Source: Chitinophagales bacterium
Lineage (GTDB): Bacteria; Bacteroidota; Bacteroidia; Chitinophagales; Chitinophagaceae
NCBI GenBank assembly: GCA_017303455.1
Contig: JAFLBM010000010.1
Coordinates: 1 to 64,000 of the forward strand
Direction of reading: 5' to 3'
Length of the DNA: 64,000 bases
Under the pieces are notes generated by a model. It saw only the letters and a list, made by a program, of their open reading frames with translations. It was not told the origin of the DNA and did no database searches. Shown here in pieces: positions 16,672-24,494 of this stretch. Numbering within the stretch: the stretch's first letter is position 1; each line of letters begins with the position of its first letter. The position numbers were made by a program, and so were the translations under genes.

Positions 16672-17793
16672 CTAACCTTTACTTATCAATTGCTCACAAA
16701 GCCCGAAACTTAATGTCATCCCCGCACCACCCAGCCCGTTAATAATGGTAACGCCTTCCTCCGGTGCCAGGACCAGGTGCGGTTCTCCATTGCTGAGTTT
16801 GGGATAAATACCATTCCAGGTTTCAATGACTGTTTCATTACTGAACCGGGCAAATTGCTGCAAGTAAGCAAGGATCAGCTCGTTGATGAATTGTTTATCA
16901 AAGGGATCATGGGTGGGGCCGTACTCATGTGAATCACCCACTGTTAATTCACCGGCCTGGTTTTGTGATACCATTACATGAATGCCCCATTGCATATATT
17001 CGGCATAGTCTTTTTCAAACCGCTGTTTCAGTTGTTGCAGCGATGGAGCCACTGCAAATCCTTTATAGTGTGCCAGGGATAATGCTCCGCACAAAGAAGG
17101 CCCGATCCTTTCATGAGCAGGCTGTGCTCCCAGCCGCATCATCTGCAGTTTGCATTTCGTGAGCGGGGCAGCAGCAAATAATTGCGGGTACAGGGTTTCA
17201 AAATCAGCACCACTGCAAACAAAGATCCGGTCAGCCTCCCATTCCTCGGCACCGGAATAAACAGCAGGATAAGCAATATCCGTTACTGCTTTACCCCATA
17301 TAAACTCAACGGCATATTTTTCCTCTAACCAATGTGGTATAGCCTCAATGGCTTTTCTTGGGTCCACGATCATTTCATCGGGACTCCATAAAGCACCCAA
17401 TAAATCCTTTGTAACAACAGCAGCAGATTTAACCGCCGTTTCTTCCGCAGTTAATATCCTGCATTGCCGGGAAGCAGCAGTTTGTTCCGCAAATTCCGTC
17501 ATCACGGCTAATTCATCCTTTGCATAGGCCATATGCAAAGAACCTGTTTCATCATACCAGATCTTTGCTTCATCACATAGCTCTTTCCAGATACTTCTTG
17601 AAAGCATGGCCCTTTCATAGAGTTCCCCATCCGGCTGACCGACTGGCCAGATCATTCCGAAATTGCGGATGGAAGCACCAACGGCTTTATGTGTTCTTTC
17701 AATAACTTTTACTTTATATCCACGAATAGCCAATGCCCTTGCCGTGGCAAGACCCACGATACCGGCCCCGATAACAATTGCTTTTTTATCCAT
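16672..17793 (-). CDS. FAD-dependent oxidoreductase, TIGR03364 type (aminophosphonate oxidation)
   Basis: 373 residues. The N-terminal FAD-binding motif is GAGIVGLATARALA (residues ~8-21) followed by VIER. The segment ASIRNFGMIWPVGQP (~40-54) is characteristic of TIGR03364, a DAO/glycine-oxidase-like group found next to phosphonatase-like hydrolases. The C-terminal GLGGAGMTLSFG closes the FAD site. Known enzymes of this group oxidise aminophosphonates or N-methylated forms, giving phosphonoacetaldehyde and amine; the exact substrate here is inferred. Cytoplasmic. It overlaps the end of the DUF5690 gene by 8 bp and is the last gene of the operon. Confidence 0.88.
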   Translation of the reverse strand: MDKKAIVIGAGIVGLATARALAIRGYKVKVIERTHKAVGASIRNFGMIWPVGQPDGELYERAMLSRSIWKELCDEAKIWYDETGSLHMAYAKDELAVMTEFAEQTAASRQCRILTAEETAVKSAAVVTKDLLGALWSPDEMIVDPRKAIEAIPHWLEEKYAVEFIWGKAVTDIAYPAVYSGAEEWEADRIFVCSGADFETLYPQLFAAAPLTKCKLQMMRLGAQPAHERIGPSLCGALSLAHYKGFAVAPSLQQLKQRFEKDYAEYMQWGIHVMVSQNQAGELTVGDSHEYGPTHDPFDKQFINELILAYLQQFARFSNETVIETWNGIYPKLSNGEPHLVLAPEEGVTIINGLGGAGMTLSFGLCEQLISKG

Positions 17794-19084
17794 AGTTCAG
17801 TTTTGGATCAACAACCCGAAAATAGTTTTGGTATTTCTTTTTGAAATAAACGGCAGAACATGCCACGAGGATGATCCCTGCTACGGAAACCACCAGGACC
17901 ATCCGGATAAAAAAATCAGTCCAGGATACCTTCAGGTGCATAAAATTTTTTACGAGTAAAATAGCATCGCTGCCGAGATAGCCGAAAGAATCGGCTACAT
18001 AAATAATAAACCCTGCATTACTCACATAGCGGAAACTGGCGATCAATCTTTCAAATAACATACAATTAAAAGGCACATAGCCCATATACAAACCCACCCC
18101 GGTCAGCGTCATCCACCAGAAAGCGGATAAACCTTCATTCATATATAACAATGTGCTGGTAATAGCCACCCCGAATCCTGTAATGATAATTATATGATTG
18201 ATCAGCAGGGCATAAATGTTCTTCCGGATCAATACCAGGAGGCTCATCAGTACCAGTACCAATAAAGAAGCCGGTAATTCACTTTGTGTAAACACAGCCG
18301 CATCTTTACCATAGCCGAGTTCATTCCAGATATTGGAAGCAAAGTTGCTGCGGTAATCACGGATCACCGTCAGCATTACATAGGCAGCGATCAGCATAAA
18401 CAGGCCGGGCATAAAGGACCGGATAAAACCACGCCGGTCTTTTTTGGTCATCGGTAACCGTTGTGTTCGTTCATTTACATCCCGGTAATCCGGTGCCGGG
18501 GTTCTTTCCAGCAGCCAGGTAAAAAAAACAAGTGGGGGAAAAAAGAGAAGACCGGTGACCCAGGGCATCCACCATTCACTGATACCCCATGACAGCATCA
18601 CATATTTGCCAACACTTTGTGTGAAGCCGGAAGCAAAAATAAAACTGGTGGCCAGTACAGCCCCCAGCAGTTCAGTAGTTCTTCTTCCTTCCAGGTAGCT
18701 GAACACCAGACCATAGATAACACCCAGCGGCAACCCATTGATCAAAAGAAAAATAATATTATAGGGTGCCGGAAAAATGGCGAAGAACAATAAAGCGATC
18801 CAGGCCACAGCGATCAGCTTAATGATAGCTATAGCTCTTTTTTCATTGTTCAGCCCCCCGATAAAACCGATACCAAAAAATTTACTGATCGTATAGCCAA
18901 TGGTCTGTGCGATCACTAACCATATCTTGTAATCAATACCCCACAACTGGTTTTGTTCAAACCCGGCTGCGGTAAAGGGCTTACGAAATGCATACATAGA
19001 AGTGTATACACAAAAAGCGGCTACAGCCGCCAGTACCGTTGCAAGCCATTCCGGTCGTTTGGCAGAAGTGGAGGTTGGCTTCAT
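17786..19084 (-). CDS. DUF5690 / MFS-like membrane transporter
   Basis: 432 residues with about twelve membrane helices, starting at ~12-32 (ATVLAAVAAFCVYTSMYAFRKPF). The opening helix with the motif YAFRKPF and the layout match DUF5690, an MFS-related family. Its start overlaps the stop of the phosphonatase-like gene by one base, and its end overlaps the oxidoreductase gene, so translation is probably coupled. By position I infer that it moves a phosphonate or its breakdown product across the inner membrane; nothing in the sequence itself names the substrate. Confidence 0.85.
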   Translation of the reverse strand: MKPTSTSAKRPEWLATVLAAVAAFCVYTSMYAFRKPFTAAGFEQNQLWGIDYKIWLVIAQTIGYTISKFFGIGFIGGLNNEKRAIAIIKLIAVAWIALLFFAIFPAPYNIIFLLINGLPLGVIYGLVFSYLEGRRTTELLGAVLATSFIFASGFTQSVGKYVMLSWGISEWWMPWVTGLLFFPPLVFFTWLLERTPAPDYRDVNERTQRLPMTKKDRRGFIRSFMPGLFMLIAAYVMLTVIRDYRSNFASNIWNELGYGKDAAVFTQSELPASLLVLVLMSLLVLIRKNIYALLINHIIIITGFGVAITSTLLYMNEGLSAFWWMTLTGVGLYMGYVPFNCMLFERLIASFRYVSNAGFIIYVADSFGYLGSDAILLVKNFMHLKVSWTDFFIRMVLVVSVAGIILVACSAVYFKKKYQNYFRVVDPKLNYG

Positions 19085-19758
19085 TACTGCAGTATTACCG
19101 GTAGTTCAGAAAGGCTGCTGATAATATGCGTGGGTGCATATTCCTCCAATTCTTCTTTGGTTCCTGAACCGGTGGTAACGGCCACTATATATTTACAACC
19201 GGCATTTCTGCCTTCCTCAATATCCACAAAGGTGTCGCCGACTTTGATTACTTCCATCGGGTCATCAATACCGGCTCTTTGCATAAGCTCCTCAATCATC
19301 AGAGCAGCCGGCCTTCCATTTTCCACTTCATCGCTGGCGATATAATCATCCACCAGGTTCTTTTCCTTCCATTGAAACCGGTTAACGATCGTATCAGCAA
19401 TGATTTTTGGAAACCCGGTGTTCAGGGTGACCCTTACTCCCATTTCTTTTAGCTGTAAAAAAACATCTTCTGTATCGGTAAATTGTTTTACGGAAGGATC
19501 ATATTCGTAATAGTCAACCATTTCGTTCACAAAATCAGTATGGATATCGTCCACCTCGGCATCCGAAAACTCTTCCCCCAGTTTTTCCAGCATCATCCGC
19601 ACCGCCATGATCTTTTTAACACCCATATAAGGATGTGTATCTTCCAGGCTGATCGCATACCCGTTCTTTACAAAAGCATTCCGGAAGGCATTGGCAACAG
19701 AACCCTCGTCCTGCACGGTGGTGCCGGCAATATCAAAAACAGCAAGTCGTATAGACAT
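19084..19758 (-). CDS. HAD hydrolase, phosphonatase-like (PhnX-related, TIGR03351 type)
   Basis: 224 residues. The nucleophile motif is FDIAGTTV with Asp9, the DxAGT form that separates phosphonatases from most HAD enzymes. Aligned by eye with Bacillus PhnX, MGVKKIMAVR matches MGLLKIDHVR, so Lys49 falls on the Schiff-base lysine. The GRPA motif supplies the Arg that replaces the usual HAD lysine, and VGDTFVDIEEGRNAG supplies the metal-binding acids. The expected reaction is hydrolysis of the C-P bond of phosphonoacetaldehyde or a close relative, giving phosphate. No PhnW aminotransferase is encoded nearby; the FAD enzyme may supply the aldehyde instead. Confidence 0.88.
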   Translation of the reverse strand: MSIRLAVFDIAGTTVQDEGSVANAFRNAFVKNGYAISLEDTHPYMGVKKIMAVRMMLEKLGEEFSDAEVDDIHTDFVNEMVDYYEYDPSVKQFTDTEDVFLQLKEMGVRVTLNTGFPKIIADTIVNRFQWKEKNLVDDYIASDEVENGRPAALMIEELMQRAGIDDPMEVIKVGDTFVDIEEGRNAGCKYIVAVTTGSGTKEELEEYAPTHIISSLSELPVILQ

Positions 19759-19823
19759 AAAAAGATTTTTGGAAAGGTAGCCGGAAGCGACAGTAGTGCT
19801 GTTAAGCCAGCATGAACAAACTC

Positions 19824-20414
19824 TTAATTCTGTGCCAGCAGGTGACGGATGATCATTTCTTTGTATTTATCCAATGCCGGTAAAGGCTGCTGTTCCAGTT
19901 TGGCTTTCTCATCCCATCTTCTCAGTTTGATATGAAGGTCAAATAAAGGATCGGCTTCGAAAGTCATCGCTTCTTCCAGTGTCATCGGTCCTCCCTGGAA
20001 AGCCAGCGTTTGTTTACTGGCTGCTGACAACTGATCATAGTATTCCGGGAAATGATAGGTAAGGTACCGCTTGGCCTGCACATGATTCTCCACGAGTGAA
20101 GCAATGGTTTCAGCAAATCCCTTTTCCCGTAAAAAATCAGCCCCCAGTTTTTCATGATCCACCACGCCATAGCCGTCCATCTGCTTCACGGGCATGATAT
20201 GTTCACAAAGATGCCCGATATCATGAAAGAATGCAGCCAGTATCACCGGCTCATCATACCCCTCTGCTTCGGCTAATTGGGCAGCCTGGCACATATGTTC
20301 GATTTGGGAGACCGGTTCACCGATATAATCTTCATTTCCATATTGTGCATATAGCCCGATGATCAATGCCGCTGTTTCTTCTGCACTTTGTTTATTCCTG
20401 CTGATCGTTTCCAT
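19824..20414 (-). CDS. HD-domain di-iron oxygenase, PhnZ-like
   Basis: 196 residues. All residues I recall as important in PhnZ are in register: Tyr30 and Glu33 (YIGE, the substrate lid), metal ligands His40, His64-Asp65 (FFHDIGH), His87 (VDHEK), His111 (ENHVQAK) and Asp168 (RRWDEK), and Lys115, which contacts the phosphonate. PhnZ and TmpB use O2 and a mixed-valence di-iron centre to split 1-hydroxy-aminoalkyl phosphonates into an amino acid and phosphate. The 2-oxoglutarate hydroxylase that normally prepares this substrate (PhnY, TmpA) is not in the window. Six bases separate it from the upstream gene and 65 from the downstream one. Confidence 0.88.
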   Translation of the reverse strand: METISRNKQSAEETAALIIGLYAQYGNEDYIGEPVSQIEHMCQAAQLAEAEGYDEPVILAAFFHDIGHLCEHIMPVKQMDGYGVVDHEKLGADFLREKGFAETIASLVENHVQAKRYLTYHFPEYYDQLSAASKQTLAFQGGPMTLEEAMTFEADPLFDLHIKLRRWDEKAKLEQQPLPALDKYKEMIIRHLLAQN

Positions 20415-20421
20415 CGTTATA

Positions 20422-21507
20422 TTATTTACTATTCAGTGTTAATGCAGGCAATACGGGGTGAGCTGGCTTGAACTCTTTGCCCAGCATAGCTGCGATTGTA
20501 GCAGCGATCTGCCCCTGGTAAGTCTGGGCTTTTTGTTTACTTTCTCCAACCGGTTTTACGGAAGGTCCGATGGCTGCCATCCACATTTCACCGGCTTCTG
20601 CTATTTTACTGCCATGATGCCGCCAATTGCTTCCTTCGGCCAACCCTCTTCCGTGATCCGTTGTAATGATCAGTGTTGTTTTATCCTTGTAACCTGCTGT
20701 TGATTGTATATAGTCCCAGATCTGCCTGATCCAGGCATCTGATTTTTGTGCTGCATCCAGGTAATAATCATATTGGCCTGCATGGGCAAACTCATCGGTA
20801 TCACCCAATCCGAAAAAGATCAGTTTGGGTTTATGCTCTTTCATGTACTCAAAAGCAATATTGAATGTAGCGGCATCTAATCTTTCGCCGCCATGAAAAA
20901 GATCAGGCATCTCATGCTGCAGGCGGTTGAACAATTTTTGTTTTTCCGTTAGGTTTCCTTTCAAATCCCTGAAACCATCATTCACCAGTAAACCGGAACG
21001 GCCTTCGTTAAAAATAGAAGCAAATACATCCCAGGAACCGAAGACTGCGGTTTTGCCTTTGAACTCAGGAAGTTTATTCAGGAATTCAAATACATTTTCA
21101 TTCTTGTTCGGGATCTTATCGTTTGAATTAACGGCTGTATCAGGATAGCCGGTAAAAATTTCGTTGTATCCCGGATAGGAAAACCAATAAGGATTGGCAT
21201 TATTGAAATAATTGCCATAGTTCCTGTTACCGAGTAAGATTCCTTTGGAAGCAATCTCCGACCAGAAAAAAGGCATGAGTTTTTTTCTTCTTGCTGTTGC
21301 ATCAACTGCCCAGAAATTTCTTTGCACATATTTGATGCTGTATTTCGCCGTGGTATCATAGGTCAACACACTATCCGCACCGCCAAATATTTCCTGCCAG
21401 CGGAGTCCGTCCATGGTTACCACGACTATGTTTTCCGATTTACCCGGTTGAGCAAAGGCGGATATAATAATGAATAAAGAGAACAGCGTACTTGTAATTT
21501 TTTTCAT
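20422..21507 (-). CDS. Exported alkaline phosphatase superfamily hydrolase
   Basis: 361 residues with a signal peptide ending ISAFAQ (residue 20). Metal and nucleophile motifs in superfamily order: Asp33 (VTMDGLRW), probable nucleophile Ser110 (FSYPGYNEIFTG), then LGDTDEFAHAG, TTDHGRG and the WRHHGS histidines. This group cleaves phosphate, sulfate or phosphonate esters with two zinc ions. Placed after susCD and the metallohydrolase and before the phosphonate enzymes, it could free a phosphonate head group from an ester outside the inner membrane. That use is inference. It follows the metallohydrolase gene by 6 bases. Confidence 0.85.
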   Translation of the reverse strand: MKKITSTLFSLFIIISAFAQPGKSENIVVVTMDGLRWQEIFGGADSVLTYDTTAKYSIKYVQRNFWAVDATARRKKLMPFFWSEIASKGILLGNRNYGNYFNNANPYWFSYPGYNEIFTGYPDTAVNSNDKIPNKNENVFEFLNKLPEFKGKTAVFGSWDVFASIFNEGRSGLLVNDGFRDLKGNLTEKQKLFNRLQHEMPDLFHGGERLDAATFNIAFEYMKEHKPKLIFFGLGDTDEFAHAGQYDYYLDAAQKSDAWIRQIWDYIQSTAGYKDKTTLIITTDHGRGLAEGSNWRHHGSKIAEAGEMWMAAIGPSVKPVGESKQKAQTYQGQIAATIAAMLGKEFKPAHPVLPALTLNSK

Positions 21508-21513
21508 AATTAG

Positions 21514-22839
21514 TTAATTGTTGCTGTAAGAATTATTTTTATTGGCTTTGGAAGTATAGGGCCCAAACATGGCTTTCACCGGCATTGTTGTTTTACTGTC
21601 ATCCAGTATGATGATATAATAAGTGGTGCCGCCGGGCAGCACTCTTACTACAATATGACCCTGCTGGCTTTTATAAGCCCTGTCCACTAACGGGCCGATC
21701 ACCAGTTGATTCGCTTCAAGCATATTGGTAGCAAATAAATCTCTTGGTCCTTGTACTATATGCTGGTTCATGATCCGCAGCAGCACTTCATGTCCCGGAT
21801 GATCAGATGACCAGCTTTGCCCGATCCATACTGCAGGTTGTAATGTCTTCACCATAAATTCATTCACTGCATCCCGGTTGCCATGATGATCCATGGTGGC
21901 AATATCCACTTCACCCACAGCTTTGGCGATGGGTGTTTCCACATCCCGTAATGGATTATCGCCGGGAAAAATAGTTCCGGGATTATCACCGCCGGTATAA
22001 TAGGTGAATGGACCATAGTTGATCGTGAGTGCCAGGCTCAGACTGTTTTCATCCGGCCATGTTTTCCGGTTATTGCTGTCAATAGCAGGGAAATGTTGTT
22101 GTACAGCACTGTCTTTCCCCATCCAGATCCATTGATTTGCTTTTACATTCTGTATAAAAAAGGAAGGATAGGCTCCCGCTTCTTTAAGAAGATGAATTTG
22201 TTTACGGGTACCGGCTTTCAGAGAGGCCAGCTTCATTCCCTGCTTTTCCTTTTCAGCTATGAATGCAAAATAGTTTTGCATGGTATGCCCGAACTCAATT
22301 TCTCCACCGCCATATTGTTGCGCCAGTCTTTTGATAGCATACGGATAATTATACTCCGGGTAGCCGCGGTCAATCAATATTTTCACAGGCAACCTGTCTG
22401 CAACACCGGTAATACCCGTCAATAAAAATGTACCGGATGCTGAACGGGGTGCAGTTGGGTACCAGGCACCGAAATGATCATCATGAAAATGAGTGATCAG
22501 TGCATAATCAATTGAACGGTTGTTAAAAGAGGGTGCGACTTTTTGTATATATTGAACGATCCACTCAAAGGGTTTCTTCGTGGAGTCAGGTTTTATCTCT
22601 GCATTGCGTTTGGTAAACGTTCTGCTGTCCAATGGAGAAAGTTCCCCGGCATCAATCAGCATGGTAGTGCCATCTGGAAAAATACAATAGGTTGCATTCC
22701 CCCTTCCGGTATTGATATGATGTATATCTAAAAATCCCTTTTGCCAGGCGGGTAAGGTTTTTCCTGTCTCAACAGGTTGCGCAGCCAGTTGTTGCAGCCA
22801 TACTGAAATACAGATCAGCAATATGATTTTCCTGTTCAT
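21514..22839 (-). CDS. Exported metallo-beta-lactamase-fold hydrolase
   Basis: 441 residues. Signal peptide of about 20 residues ending LAAQ. The metal motif is THFHDDHFG (His117, His119, Asp121, His122), with later ligands in TGGDN and MDHHGN. The layout resembles the ComEC-related MBL group with a long insertion between the first and second motifs. Possible substrates are phosphoesters or similar bonds; the sequence does not decide. First gene after the internal terminator of the operon, so it probably depends on read-through from susC. Confidence 0.85.
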   Translation of the reverse strand: MNRKIILLICISVWLQQLAAQPVETGKTLPAWQKGFLDIHHINTGRGNATYCIFPDGTTMLIDAGELSPLDSRTFTKRNAEIKPDSTKKPFEWIVQYIQKVAPSFNNRSIDYALITHFHDDHFGAWYPTAPRSASGTFLLTGITGVADRLPVKILIDRGYPEYNYPYAIKRLAQQYGGGEIEFGHTMQNYFAFIAEKEKQGMKLASLKAGTRKQIHLLKEAGAYPSFFIQNVKANQWIWMGKDSAVQQHFPAIDSNNRKTWPDENSLSLALTINYGPFTYYTGGDNPGTIFPGDNPLRDVETPIAKAVGEVDIATMDHHGNRDAVNEFMVKTLQPAVWIGQSWSSDHPGHEVLLRIMNQHIVQGPRDLFATNMLEANQLVIGPLVDRAYKSQQGHIVVRVLPGGTTYYIIILDDSKTTMPVKAMFGPYTSKANKNNSYSNN

Positions 22840-22852
22840 TGGGGTTCTGTTT

Positions 22853-22885
22853 AAAAAGGGGCGAAACCTGGAAAAGTTTCGCCCC
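22853..22885 (-). terminator. Internal terminator after susD
   Basis: Leftward: GGGGCGAAAC, 8-base loop, GTTTCGCCCC, then five T. A perfect 10-bp stem. It lies between susD and the metallohydrolase gene, whose start is only 14 bases further, leaving no room for a separate promoter. Confidence 0.85.
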
Positions 22886-22939
22886 GGACTAACGCATGAC
22901 GATTGCTAAATATGAGAAAACTGCTCTGCTGAAAGACGA

Positions 22940-24466
22940 TTATTGTGCGATCCAGGGTCTTGTATTCAGGTCATCGGTTCCTTGCCGTTGCACGGCAGCC
23001 GCCCTGTTCGTTCCGTTCAATGATTGTTCTGATAAAGGATAGATGTACCGGACCGGTACCTTGTTATTATTCAGGTTGGCCGGACCGGGAGTGATGGTGG
23101 GCATACCTGTTCTTCTCCAGTCAAACCAGGCTTCCAGTCCATTGAAATAAAGAGATACCCATTTTTGTAAAGCGATCTTCGCCAGCTTTTCGTTATCAGT
23201 TCCTGTCAAGGCAACTTCAGCCTGTGCTAAATAACCGGCAGGCATAGCCACATTTAGATTGTAAGCAGCGGGCACTACCGATTGCCAGTAAGCAAAGTTG
23301 GCTGTGATGCCATTATTATAATAAGTATCTGCCGCACCGGTTGTAATAAATCCTTTCTGGCGGGCTTCGGCCAGGATGAATTGTAATTCTGCATAGGTCA
23401 TCAGTAATGCTCTTGGTGCATCCGGTACAGGGGCCGCCTGCCCGTTATCATTGCAAACCAAACAGGCAAACGTATAACCGACTCTCGACACACCCTGTAC
23501 ACCACCATTATAAGCCAGGGCATCCACATCACTTAATCCGTTTGGCACACCTTGTATAACAGGTGTACCTGCTGTCACCGAAGCTTGTGTGGGTCTGCCG
23601 AAAACTTTTAACCGCGGATCACTTAATGCGGTAAGACGATCAGACAATGTTTTACTCACCCTGAATTCATCAAATGAACCGACACGGGTTCCGTATAAAG
23701 GCCATTGGTTAGGAGCTGCTGCTAAGTATTTCAATTCTGCATTATCAGCGTTACTGGTAAAAATGGGATTATTTACCGGATCACTTACTATGGCCTGCAT
23801 CTCGGCACTTACATTTTTCTTTTTGGATAAACGCAGCAGGTAACGCAGGCGAAGTGAATTGGCCAATTTTCTCCATTTAGCCACGCCGGTTGCACCACCA
23901 CCATATAATATATCGCCGTTTAATGTAGTACCAGCAGTAGCTAATACTTCATTTGCCTTTTTCAGATCAGCAAGGATGCCGGTGTAAATATCTTCCTGTT
24001 TATCATATACAGGCTGGTAGATAGCTCCCACTTTCCCCTTACCTGCTTCTGAATAAGGAACATCACCATAGGCATCTGTTACTAAGGAGAACATCCATGA
24101 TTTCAGTACCAGCCCCACACCATAATAAGGGCTGCTTTCATTGCCTTCTACGGCAGTGAATATGTTCTGCAGATTCCGGTAGTTGCCATACACATTATTC
24201 CAGATACCATTTTGTTCCGTCCAGCCGTAGCGGTCTTCATTCACAAACTGGATCTTGGCATGGTGCTGCACCACGATATTGCCAATACCCCAGGCTTCGC
24301 TCACTTGCTGGTCCATGGTGCTTTTGATCACACCGCTTAATAAAAGATCAGGTGTCACACCGGTAGGGTTATTATTGTTGGTATTTGTATCTGCAAAATC
24401 TTTGGTACAGGCAGCGATCAGCACCATAACTGCCAGTACAGGTATTGTTAGTTTAAACAGTTTCAT
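22940..24466 (-). CDS. SusD/RagB-like surface lipoprotein
   Basis: 508 residues. Lipobox MVLIAACTK puts the acylated Cys near residue 20. The helical TPR-like body (FNGLEAWFDWRRTG near the C-terminus, AELQFILAEA in the middle) is that of the SusD-like_2 branch. It caps the SusC channel on the outside of the outer membrane and captures the ligand. It lies 28 bases after the susC gene. Ligand unknown. The enzymes downstream point to a phosphonate-bearing molecule, while the SusD-like_2 branch in general also handles peptides and glycans. Confidence 0.92.
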   Translation of the reverse strand: MKLFKLTIPVLAVMVLIAACTKDFADTNTNNNNPTGVTPDLLLSGVIKSTMDQQVSEAWGIGNIVVQHHAKIQFVNEDRYGWTEQNGIWNNVYGNYRNLQNIFTAVEGNESSPYYGVGLVLKSWMFSLVTDAYGDVPYSEAGKGKVGAIYQPVYDKQEDIYTGILADLKKANEVLATAGTTLNGDILYGGGATGVAKWRKLANSLRLRYLLRLSKKKNVSAEMQAIVSDPVNNPIFTSNADNAELKYLAAAPNQWPLYGTRVGSFDEFRVSKTLSDRLTALSDPRLKVFGRPTQASVTAGTPVIQGVPNGLSDVDALAYNGGVQGVSRVGYTFACLVCNDNGQAAPVPDAPRALLMTYAELQFILAEARQKGFITTGAADTYYNNGITANFAYWQSVVPAAYNLNVAMPAGYLAQAEVALTGTDNEKLAKIALQKWVSLYFNGLEAWFDWRRTGMPTITPGPANLNNNKVPVRYIYPLSEQSLNGTNRAAAVQRQGTDDLNTRPWIAQ

Positions 24467-24494
24467 TGTTTGTAATTTTTAGTTTGATCGTTGA

